Part shown: positions 1 through 5,709 of the stretch, one piece after another | Layout of the letters: every line of letters starts with the position of its first letter | Numbering within the stretch: the stretch's first letter is position 1 | Source of the DNA: SIG480 sp045636165 | GTDB lineage: Bacteria > Bacillota > Clostridia > Oscillospirales > JAAYXM01 | Length of the DNA stretch: 10,164 nucleotides | Reading direction: 5' to 3' | NCBI GenBank assembly: GCA_045636165.1 | Contig: JAZTWZ010000140.1 | Location: 1 to 10,164 of the forward strand | Position numbers and translations under genes: made by a program | The notes under the pieces: model-generated | Database searches by the model: none | Told to the model about the DNA's origin: nothing | The model's input: the letters and a program-made list of their open reading frames with translations, nothing else

Positions 1-93
1 TATAAAGATACAAAAATCTCCGTCAAGGTGCTTGACGGAGTGATAATAGCAGGCATTACGGAACTTGCCGTTATAATCGCAACGGGGTTTTGA
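1..93 (+). CDS. 3' end of an unidentified gene (partial)
   Basis: The only frame open on the plus strand from the window edge runs 30 codons to TGA at 91-93; the other two plus frames hit stops. The deduced tail is polar at first and ends in a hydrophobic stretch (about residues 14-29, many I, V, A, G) that could be a membrane segment or buried strand. The TGA overlaps the first base of the terminator hairpin at 93-125, a normal position for a gene end. I do not recognise the family. A perfect 10-bp inverted repeat at 18-40 lies inside the frame, which is unusual for coding DNA and lowers confidence; 30 open codons can also occur by chance. Confidence 0.4.
   Translation, partial: YKDTKISVKVLDGVIIAGITELAVIIATGF
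11..40 (-). terminator. possible second intrinsic terminator for the minus-strand operon
   Basis: Bases 18-27 and 31-40 are perfect reverse complements (10 bp, 3-nt loop). Read on the minus strand, the stem is followed by ATTTTTG (11-17), a short U tract. It lies about 53 bp beyond the stronger hairpin at 93-125 and could be a back-up terminator for readthrough from the acyltransferase gene. It also falls inside the presumed plus-strand coding tail. Confidence 0.45.
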
Positions 94-125
94 AAAAGGC
101 TTCCACCAAGGGTGGAAGCCTTTTT
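93..125. terminator. bidirectional intrinsic terminator
   Basis: Bases 93-107 pair perfectly with 111-125 (15 bp, loop AAG at 108-110). The outer five pairs are A:T, so a run of T follows the GC-rich core on either strand. It sits between two convergent reading frames, and the TAA stop of the acyltransferase gene (124-126) overlaps its outer edge. Confidence 0.9.
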
Positions 126-1227
126 ATCCCTTCTTAAACAACCGCCTGAATGTATATACCCAGTTGCAGGAACGGTTTGCATCGCGAAAAGAAATTCCCG
201 TTGATGCAAAGGAGAGGAAGGGTACGGTTGCAAGCGTTTTTGAAACAACGATGCACGCGCCAAAGAGAAGAATGCTTATTTTAAGCGTATCAACAAACGA
301 AACTGCGCCATACCCCATCTTATTTATATAGAACAGAATGAGGTTGTGCATAAGATATACGGGAAGCGAGAGTGCACAGATTTCGGAAAGCACCCTTGAC
401 GGCGCTTCTCTTTTCGTATTCTGCTTAAAGAGAAGAAAGATTGTTGCGGCGAGGATAACCTCAAAGCCTGCGCTCTGTCGCTGGAAGTCCTGCAGATATG
501 TTCCGTTTGCGCTTGAAATGAAGTATGTCCCGAGGATAATTGCAGCAAGCGTTACTGCAGCCACTGTAACAAGAAGAATATTTGAAAACTTCTTCTTTGC
601 GTTGCCGAGATAATATCCGAGAATGAATGTCGCAAGATGTCCGCCGAAAAATTCAAGCTTGTTTATTATGTCTATCTGCAGAAAGCGGTCACAGCTTGCA
701 GGTAGAAGTGCCGTGAGCATTGAACGGAGAGAAATTGCAGCGATAATTGAAAGCATAAGTATATGACCGCCGCGCGAAAGGTTACATATTGCAGCGCGGA
801 GAAACGGTGAGAGGACATAGAGCGCAATGAGCGTGTACATATACCACAGATGAATCCACGCAGGCGAGGCGAGAGTAGGGATGAGGTTCTTCCATACCGT
901 GATGAGAGAAAGGTTATCGTCGAGATAAAGCCTGAAAACAACGGAGACTATGCTCCAGAAGATGAGCGGAAGAACAAGTCTCGGCAGGCGGTGGCGGAAC
1001 AGAACTGAAACATTCTCCGTCTTCTCGCTTGAAAGGATGAGATATCCCGACATCATAAAAAACAGCGGTACGGAAATAAAGGCAAGGCTCGTGAGAATAT
1101 TAAGCCCGTGCCAGCCCGCGTTTATTCCGCGCGCAAGCGGTCCTGACGCGACATGCATAAAGATTACGAAGAATGCCGCAAGAATTCGCAGATAATCAAA
1201 ATAAAAAATATGAGCTTTCTCCTTCAT
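124..1227 (-). CDS. membrane acyltransferase, acyltransferase-3 family
   Basis: A 367-residue integral membrane protein with about ten hydrophobic segments, matching the acyltransferase-3 family (OafA/WecH/NodX type), which moves acyl groups such as acetyl onto sugars or other acceptors at the membrane. Family marks: FDYLRILAAFFVIFMH near the N-terminus with the conserved Arg14 and His25, an SGYL turn after the second segment, RLPRLVLPLIFW after the first cytoplasmic loop, HLWYMYTLIALY in the middle, and LPVYLMHNLIL near the C-terminus. Length is normal for the family. The ATG at 1225-1227 has AAAGG about 9 nt upstream, inside the end of the regulator gene, from which it is separated by only 3 nt, so the two should be co-transcribed. 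The acceptor cannot be told from sequence; a surface glycan is the usual guess. No truncation is seen. Confidence 0.88.
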   Translation of the reverse strand: MKEKAHIFYFDYLRILAAFFVIFMHVASGPLARGINAGWHGLNILTSLAFISVPLFFMMSGYLILSSEKTENVSVLFRHRLPRLVLPLIFWSIVSVVFRLYLDDNLSLITVWKNLIPTLASPAWIHLWYMYTLIALYVLSPFLRAAICNLSRGGHILMLSIIAAISLRSMLTALLPASCDRFLQIDIINKLEFFGGHLATFILGYYLGNAKKKFSNILLVTVAAVTLAAIILGTYFISSANGTYLQDFQRQSAGFEVILAATIFLLFKQNTKREAPSRVLSEICALSLPVYLMHNLILFYINKMGYGAVSFVDTLKISILLFGACIVVSKTLATVPFLSFASTGISFRDANRSCNWVYTFRRLFKKG

Positions 1228-1230
1228 ATT

Positions 1231-1917
1231 TTAAAGCCTTTCTTCAAGTCTTTTGCCTGCCGTCTGCAAAACAGAGAGGAGGGACTGCGTGAGGGCAGGG
1301 TATTCGCCCGAGATGTATTCGGGGGAGAGCTCGGGAAGCTTTGATTCTTCCGCATCCTCACCGATTTTCACATTCTCTGCCGCGCATTTGATGTTAAAGG
1401 AGTTCATCGCCATTTCAGAGTTTGCAAGCTCCGCCCATACCTTGTCATTTACGGAGAAAAAGTCTTCACTGTTTTTTCCGCAGGCGCCATAGAGAGTCCT
1501 GAAAACCTTATATATCGCGACATTGAAGAACATAGCGGTTTCCGAAATGAGCTTCTTGCTCTTTGCCTTTCCGACGATGTCGAAAATAAGGCTTACGGAA
1601 TTTACGATAAGCTTTTTTGAAAGTGCCGCGAGCATACTTCCGCGAAGGACATTGTCCTTTTCTTCAGACATATCGGGAAGGTCCTCGGGCTTTATTGTGT
1701 AATCTTCTCGCGACATGGTTCTGCCGAGGAGAAAGTCGCACGATACCTTATAGTAATCTGCCGCCTTTGCGACAAACTCAAGCCCCGGCTCGCGAAGGCC
1801 GTTTTCATAATGTGAGAGAACAGCCTGCGAGACTTGAAGCGCCTTTGCAACGCTTCTCTGGCTCAGTCCGCTTTCCTTTCGGAGAAGTGAAAGCGTTCTC
1901 GGAAAATTTGTATTCAT
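1231..1917 (-). CDS. XRE-family transcriptional regulator
   Basis: A 228-residue protein with an N-terminal Cro/C1-type helix-turn-helix (about residues 7-65: RTLSLLRKESGLSQ, then VSQAVLSHYENG, then a DFLLG end, the usual HTH_3 pattern). The remaining ~160 residues are mostly helical, match no family I recognise, and may be a dimerisation or sensing domain. The ATG at 1915-1917 is chosen because GGGGG lies 7 nt upstream and a good promoter ends at 1951. A longer frame from TTG at 1960-1962 would begin inside the promoter spacer and is rejected. It is first in a two-gene operon with the membrane acyltransferase and faces the aroE-aroK gene across a short divergent promoter region, so it probably controls its own operon and may affect its neighbour. 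The ligand or signal is unknown. Confidence 0.88.
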   Translation of the reverse strand: MNTNFPRTLSLLRKESGLSQRSVAKALQVSQAVLSHYENGLREPGLEFVAKAADYYKVSCDFLLGRTMSREDYTIKPEDLPDMSEEKDNVLRGSMLAALSKKLIVNSVSLIFDIVGKAKSKKLISETAMFFNVAIYKVFRTLYGACGKNSEDFFSVNDKVWAELANSEMAMNSFNIKCAAENVKIGEDAEESKLPELSPEYISGEYPALTQSLLSVLQTAGKRLEERL

Positions 1918-1924
1918 ATAAAAA

Positions 1925-1929
1925 CCCCC
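1925..1929 (-). promoter_or_regulatory. ribosome binding site deciding the regulator start
   Basis: Read on the minus strand, GGGGG stands 7 nt before the ATG at 1917 and is the only purine-rich site in the leader. It supports the 228-residue form over the longer TTG-initiated frame. Confidence 0.55.
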
Positions 1930-1950
1930 AAATTTTGTAACAATATGTAT

Positions 1951-1979
1951 ATTATATGCCAAATTATACTATTTGTAAA
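1951..1979 (-). promoter_or_regulatory. sigma-A promoter of the XRE-acyltransferase operon
   Basis: Minus-strand TTTACA (1979-1974), a 17-bp spacer, and a perfect TATAAT (1956-1951). The start of transcription would fall near 1944, leaving a leader of about 27 nt before the regulator ATG. A 12-bp palindrome AATAT-AC-ATATT (1953-1942) overlaps the -10 box and start point and is a candidate operator for autoregulation. Confidence 0.8.
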
Positions 1980-1983
1980 GGGT

Positions 1984-2012
1984 TTTCAAAGCGAGGGCAG
2001 ATGTGGTATAAT
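1984..2012 (+). promoter_or_regulatory. sigma-A promoter of the aroE-aroK gene (extended -10)
   Basis: A perfect TATAAT at 2007-2012 is preceded by TGG, giving the TGN extended -10 element. The -35 region is weak (TTTCAA at 1984-1989, 17-bp spacer). Transcription would start near 2019, about 25 nt before the gene. The -35 box lies only 4 bp from the -35 box of the divergent regulator promoter. Confidence 0.75.
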
Positions 2013-2044
2013 ATTTTTATAAGTCAAATCAAAGAGAGGGAAAA

Positions 2045-3265
2045 GTGACAATGAAATTCGGGCTTCTGGGTGAGACCTTGCGCCACAGCTTTTCAAAGCA
2101 GATACATTCCGTTTTCGGAAATTATGAATATGAATATTACGCAAAAAGTCGCGAAGAGGCAGAAAGTTTTATAAAAAGCGGCGAGCTTTCGGGAATGAAT
2201 GTAACGATTCCCTATAAAGAGCTTGCCCTCTCCCTCTGCGATGAGCTCACCGATACCGCGCGTGAGGCAGGATGCGTAAATACAATTACATACCGCGACG
2301 GTAAAGTGTTCGGAGACAATACCGATGTCTTCGGTTTTATGTATATGCTGAATGCAGGCGGAATAGTTGTCCGCGATAAGAAGGTAATAGTTCTCGGAAG
2401 CGGCGGAACCTCGAAAACCGCGCGCCTTGCACTGAAAAAACTTGGAGCAGGAGAAGTCACGGTCGTTTCAAGAAACGGCGCGATAAACTATGAGAATGTG
2501 TATGCGCTTTCGGGTACCGAAATAATAATCAACACAACCCCTGTCGGAATGTATCCGAAAAACGGGGTTGCGCCGATTGACCTTTCGCGTTTTCCCAAAT
2601 GTGAGGGAGTTGCCGATGTTGTTTATAATCCGCTTAAGACAAAGCTTCTCCTTGACGCGGAAAATCTCGGAATACCGCATATAGGCGGTTTATATATGCT
2701 TGCGGCGCAGGGCTTTCGCGCAGCAGAGGTTTTTCTTGGGGAAAAGCTTTCGGAGAGTCTTATCGAAGAAGCGGTTATGTCTGTTCGTCGCGCGCTTTCG
2801 AACATAATTCTTATAGGTATGCCCGGAAGCGGGAAAAGCACGGTTGCGGCTATCGTCGCAGAAACTCTCTCGCGCAGATTTGTTGATACGGATAAAGAAA
2901 TTGAAAAGCAATATGGCGCACCTGCAAAAATCATAACAGAACAGGGCGAGGATGTCTTCCGCGAAATAGAAAGCCGTGTTATAGCCGATGTGGCAAAGGA
3001 AAGCGGAGTTGTAATCGCAACAGGTGGCGGAGTTTGCGAAAGAGAAGAAAACCGCGGCTACCTTTCTCAAAACGGGAAAGTCTATCTGATTGAAAGAAGT
3101 CTCGATAAGCTTTCAACCGAGGGAAGACCTCTTTCAACCGATGTCGCGGCGCATTATGAAAGAAGAAAAGATAAATACTTGCACTTTGCTGATGTAAAAA
3201 TCGAAAACAACGGGGAAGCGGCTTCTGCAGCTGAGAAAATAATAACAGATTTTCTTGAGCAGTAG
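2045..3265 (+). CDS. aroE-aroK: fused shikimate dehydrogenase-shikimate kinase
   Basis: One 406-residue frame joins two successive enzymes of the shikimate (aromatic amino acid) pathway. Residues ~3-245 are shikimate dehydrogenase (NADPH-dependent reduction of 3-dehydroshikimate): substrate-binding HSFS at 14-17, NVTIPYK with catalytic Lys58, GDNTD with catalytic Asp94, dinucleotide loop VLGSGGTSK (116-124), INTTPVGM (162-169) and GLYMLAAQGF (215-224). Residues ~253-406 are shikimate kinase (ATP-dependent 3-phosphorylation): Walker A GMPGSGKST (258-266), DTD (281-283), FREIE with Arg306, GGG (327-329) and GRPL (360-363). Both sets of key residues are present, so both activities are expected. 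GTG at 2045 has GAGG 5 nt upstream; ATG at 2051 (MKFGLLGE) is an equally reasonable start with 11-nt spacing. No terminator separates it from the next gene, so some readthrough into the polysaccharide cassette is possible. Confidence 0.93.
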   Translation: MTMKFGLLGETLRHSFSKQIHSVFGNYEYEYYAKSREEAESFIKSGELSGMNVTIPYKELALSLCDELTDTAREAGCVNTITYRDGKVFGDNTDVFGFMYMLNAGGIVVRDKKVIVLGSGGTSKTARLALKKLGAGEVTVVSRNGAINYENVYALSGTEIIINTTPVGMYPKNGVAPIDLSRFPKCEGVADVVYNPLKTKLLLDAENLGIPHIGGLYMLAAQGFRAAEVFLGEKLSESLIEEAVMSVRRALSNIILIGMPGSGKSTVAAIVAETLSRRFVDTDKEIEKQYGAPAKIITEQGEDVFREIESRVIADVAKESGVVIATGGGVCEREENRGYLSQNGKVYLIERSLDKLSTEGRPLSTDVAAHYERRKDKYLHFADVKIENNGEAASAAEKIITDFLEQ

Positions 3266-3285
3266 CCAAAAAACAGAAAAATATC

Positions 3286-3314
3286 TTTACAAAATTATTT
3301 AAATATGTTAACAT
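3286..3314 (+). promoter_or_regulatory. candidate promoter of the tyrosine-kinase cassette
   Basis: TTTACA at 3286-3291, a 17-bp spacer and TAACAT at 3309-3314 form a plausible sigma-A promoter in a very AT-rich 124-bp gap after aroE-aroK. The -10 matches consensus at only four of six positions, so this is tentative. Confidence 0.45.
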
Positions 3315-3328
3315 TATCATAATGGTAA
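3308..3328 (+). promoter_or_regulatory. 21-bp near-palindrome, candidate operator
   Basis: The core CATTAT-C-ATAATG (3312-3324) is a perfect inverted repeat around one central base. It extends to TTA...TAA at both ends with one mismatched pair (3311/3325). It overlaps the candidate -10 and start region before the cassette. The half-site order is the reverse of a Fur box, and I cannot assign a regulator. Confidence 0.45.
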
Positions 3329-3374
3329 ATTAGCGAATTATCCCCTTTTGGGGTATTATGATGTTTCAGATTAT

Positions 3375-3380
3375 GAGAGG
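3375..3380 (+). promoter_or_regulatory. ribosome binding site deciding the Wzz/CapA-type start
   Basis: GAGAGG stands 9 nt before ATG at 3390 and favours the 242-residue protein over the longer TTG-initiated frame. Confidence 0.65.
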
Positions 3381-3389
3381 AAGAGTCTG

Positions 3390-4118
3390 ATGGAATTAGA
3401 TTTCAAAAAAACCTTATTTATGCTGCTTTCGCGATTCAGAGAAATCATCGCGGCGATTATTGTTTTCGGTGTTCTCTTTTATGCTGTGAGCGCATACTAT
3501 ATCACGCCCGTTTATACCTCGAATGCATTGCTTCATGTTTCGGGTACGGCAGAAAGAAAGTCAACATCCGTTACTTCAAACGAGCTTTATGTTTCGCGAG
3601 AGCTTCTTGATACCTGCGTTGTTATCCTTGACAGCCGTACGGTTCTCAGCAAGGTTATAAAGGAATCAGGGCTTGATTATACCATTGATCAGGTAAGAGG
3701 TATGATTTCGGCGCAGTCGGTTTCTTCAACGGAAATTTTCAGAATCTCGGTTACGAATCCTGATCCGCGCGAGGCTGCGATTTTGACAGATACGATTACC
3801 AAAGTTGCACCGGGCGAAATCGAAAGAGTTATTAGCGGCGGTAGGGTTACGCTTATCGACAGCGCAACGCTCCCGAAGAGCCCGTCGGCTCCGAATATTC
3901 CGAAGAATACAATCCTCGGTGCGCTTATAGGTGCTATTCTCGCAGTAGGTATTCTCATCCTCAATGAGTTTATGGACGGCAGAGTTCATGACGAGCTCGA
4001 GCTTGAGGAAGCGTTTGACGGTCTTCCGATTATCGGTATTATTCCCTCATTTGAGCTTTTGGAAGAAGTGTCAAAGGGTAAAAAGTCCCGTCACAAGAAG
4101 AAAGAGAGGGCGAAGTAA
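3390..4118 (+). CDS. Wzz/CapA-type polysaccharide chain-length and tyrosine-kinase activator protein
   Basis: A 242-residue membrane protein of the Wzz family in its Gram-positive form (CapA, CpsC, YveK). Two membrane segments (about residues 17-37 and 174-192) flank an extracellular part of about 135 residues. Just before the second segment is the family's proline-rich LPKSPSAPNIPKN (161-173), and IFRISVTNPDPREAA (116-130) is also typical. The cytoplasmic tail (193-242) is where such proteins contact and activate a separate BY-kinase, which is encoded 2 nt downstream. The role expected is control of export and length of a surface polysaccharide. ATG at 3390 is chosen because GAGAGG (3375-3380) lies 9 nt upstream; the longer frame from TTG at 3348 runs through leader sequence and has no ribosome site. 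Substrate polymer unknown. Confidence 0.88.
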   Translation: MELDFKKTLFMLLSRFREIIAAIIVFGVLFYAVSAYYITPVYTSNALLHVSGTAERKSTSVTSNELYVSRELLDTCVVILDSRTVLSKVIKESGLDYTIDQVRGMISAQSVSSTEIFRISVTNPDPREAAILTDTITKVAPGEIERVISGGRVTLIDSATLPKSPSAPNIPKNTILGALIGAILAVGILILNEFMDGRVHDELELEEAFDGLPIIGIIPSFELLEEVSKGKKSRHKKKERAK

Positions 4119-4120
4119 TT

Positions 4121-4966
4121 ATGGCAAAGCGTGTTTCGCGACTCTTGAAAAAAGATGCCGCTGTCCAAAAAGACCCAAAACGCGGCCTTCTTAAGCCTGA
4201 CAGCCATTTCGCTATCGTCGAGGCATATAAGAAGATGCGTACAAACTTTCTCTTTATGCTCCATGAAGAAAGAAAGGTCGTCGCGTTCTCAAGTACCGTT
4301 GCAAACGAAGGTAAAACTACAAACTGTCTGAACCTCGGCATATCCTTTGCCGGAGTAGATAAAAAAATTGTTGTTATTGATGCGGATATGAGAAGACCGC
4401 AGATTCATAACCACTTGAGCGTTCCGCTCTCTCCCGGTCTTTCCGATTATCTCGGAGATCTTACGGAAGAGGTCCCGATTTTGAAAACCGAGTATGAAAG
4501 TCTCGATGTTATTCCTGCAGGAACGCTTCCGCCGTCTCCGTCGGAGCTTTTGATGTCACCGCGTTTTGAAGAGCTTTTTAAAAAGCTTCGGGAGACTTAT
4601 GACTTTGTGTTTATTGATACTCCGCCCGTTCACATTGTATCAGACCTTTCGGTTTTTGCTTCGAAGATTGACGGCGTAGTATTCGTTGTTCGAGAGAAGA
4701 AAGCTCCGCTTAATACAATCAAGAAAACGGTTGAAAATATCCACAGCGTCGGAGGAAAGGTTCTCGGCTTTGTTTTCAACGGCTCCGAGAAGGCAGAGCT
4801 GTTTACAAAGTACAGCTACAGAAGAAAGTACGCGAACAAGTACGGTTACGGTTACGGCTACGGCTACTACGGTTATTCGAGCTATGCAGCAAGAGAGAAA
4901 ATGCAGGAGCTTTCTGCTGAATCTGAATCTGAAGCTGAAGCTGAAGCAAAAAAGCAAAAGAAATAG
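4121..4966 (+). CDS. cytoplasmic BY-family protein tyrosine kinase (CapB/CpsD/YwqD type)
   Basis: A 281-residue P-loop kinase of the bacterial tyrosine-kinase family, which autophosphorylates a C-terminal tyrosine cluster and regulates polysaccharide assembly with its membrane activator. Visible marks: EAYKKMRTN (34-42) involved in ring assembly, Walker A STVANEGKTT (58-67), Walker A' VVIDADMRRP (84-93), PAGTLPPSPSELL (132-144), and Walker B FVFIDTPP (162-169). The tail holds 11 tyrosines between residues 231 and 255, with alternating Y-G, followed by an acidic Ser/Glu/Ala run (265-276) and a basic end. The usual PGEGK of the Walker A loop reads ANEGK here; the essential Lys65 remains. AGAGAGGG (4103-4110) is the ribosome site. 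It lies 2 nt after the activator gene and 15 nt before the phosphatase gene, so the three form one operon. Confidence 0.92.
   Translation: MAKRVSRLLKKDAAVQKDPKRGLLKPDSHFAIVEAYKKMRTNFLFMLHEERKVVAFSSTVANEGKTTNCLNLGISFAGVDKKIVVIDADMRRPQIHNHLSVPLSPGLSDYLGDLTEEVPILKTEYESLDVIPAGTLPPSPSELLMSPRFEELFKKLRETYDFVFIDTPPVHIVSDLSVFASKIDGVVFVVREKKAPLNTIKKTVENIHSVGGKVLGFVFNGSEKAELFTKYSYRRKYANKYGYGYGYGYYGYSSYAAREKMQELSAESESEAEAEAKKQKK
4841..4948 (+). repeat. tandem codon repeats in the kinase tail
   Basis: Within the kinase gene, TAC-GGT/TAC-GGC hexamers repeat four times from 4841, encoding YGYGYGYG. From about 4919, GAA-TCT, GAA-GCT and GAA-GCA hexamers repeat, encoding the ESESEAEAEA run. Near-identical 6-bp units can gain or lose copies by strand slippage without shifting the frame. 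Confidence 0.7.
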
Positions 4967-4981
4967 AAAGAAATTCTTACT

Positions 4982-5659
4982 ATGTATGTAGATTTTCATG
5001 CCCACATTCTGCCACGAGCCGATCACGGCTCTTCAAGCTCGGAGACGAGCCTTTCGCAGCTTAAAAACGCGAAAGAAGCAGGAGTGGATACAATAATCGC
5101 AACCCCTCATTTCTATATAGAACAGAATACCGTTGAAGAGTTTCTGTCCCGTCGTGAAAAGTGCTTTGCCAGACTTCGGGAAAAGTACGACGGTGAGATA
5201 AAAATCGTAAAGGCGGCAGAAGTCCAGCTTGCGATAGGGATTTCTGAACTGCCTGATCTTGAAAAGCTCTGTATTGGGGATACGAAATATATTCTTCTTG
5301 AGTTTCCTCCTGAGCCATGGCCGTACTGGATGTTTGATTTTGTTACCGACATAATCGAAAAGCGTGGGTTAAAACCGATAATCGCACATATCGACAGATA
5401 TTCAAGCCGCGGCAGAGCCAAGATTTTAAATATCAAAGGCGCGATGTTCCAGGTAAACGCCGAGTCTCTTCTAAAATTTGGAAAGGCAAAACGCGAGTGC
5501 CTTGGTCTTTTAAAAGAAGGCAAGGCCCATGTTATCGGCAGTGATGTCCACGGCGAGGGTGAAGGTACTTACAAGCGCTTTTCGAAAGCTGTAAAGAAAA
5601 TCGGCGAACCGATTTCTCAGATTATAAGCAATTCGCGTAAAATACTTGCCGAAAGGTAA
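4982..5659 (+). CDS. PHP-family protein tyrosine phosphatase (CpsB/CapC/YwqE type)
   Basis: A 225-residue metal-dependent phosphatase of the PHP fold that removes phosphate from the BY-kinase encoded just upstream. Expected metal ligands are visible: DFHAH with His6 and His8, ATPH with His43, AAE with Glu80, LLEF with Glu107, AHIDRY with His136 (usual family form AHPERY) and GSDVH with Asp188 and His190. ADHG at 13-16 replaces the usual DDG. Length is slightly below the ~240-260 residues common for the family. The ATG at 4982 lies 15 nt after the kinase stop; only a weak AGAAAG serves as ribosome site, so translation may be coupled. It completes the activator-kinase-phosphatase trio. Confidence 0.92.
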   Translation: MYVDFHAHILPRADHGSSSSETSLSQLKNAKEAGVDTIIATPHFYIEQNTVEEFLSRREKCFARLREKYDGEIKIVKAAEVQLAIGISELPDLEKLCIGDTKYILLEFPPEPWPYWMFDFVTDIIEKRGLKPIIAHIDRYSSRGRAKILNIKGAMFQVNAESLLKFGKAKRECLGLLKEGKAHVIGSDVHGEGEGTYKRFSKAVKKIGEPISQIISNSRKILAER

Positions 5660-5709
5660 GTTAAAATAAAAAGCAAAAAAGGAAAAAATTTAGGGAAGGT
5701 GTTTTATTC

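Noticed and set aside
1918..1962. N-terminal extension of the XRE regulator from a TTG codon at 1960-1962
   Set aside because: The codon lies in the spacer of a good promoter whose -10 and start point are inside the extension, and an ATG with a ribosome site follows.
3287..3296. TTACAAAATT shared with the regulator leader (minus strand 1940-1931)
   Set aside because: A 10-base AT-rich match in two AT-rich leaders can arise by chance, and the two copies sit at different positions relative to the promoters.
3308..3328. Fur or PerR box before the cassette
   Set aside because: Those boxes have ATAAT-n-ATTAT order; here the order is ATTAT-C-ATAAT.
3342..3353. CCCC-TTTT-GGGG inverted repeat in the leader before the cassette
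   Set aside because: Only 4 bp of stem with no extension or U tract; too small to claim a function.
3348..3389. N-terminal extension of the Wzz/CapA-type protein from a TTG codon
   Set aside because: It has no ribosome site, while ATG at 3390 has GAGAGG at good spacing and begins a normal family N-terminus.
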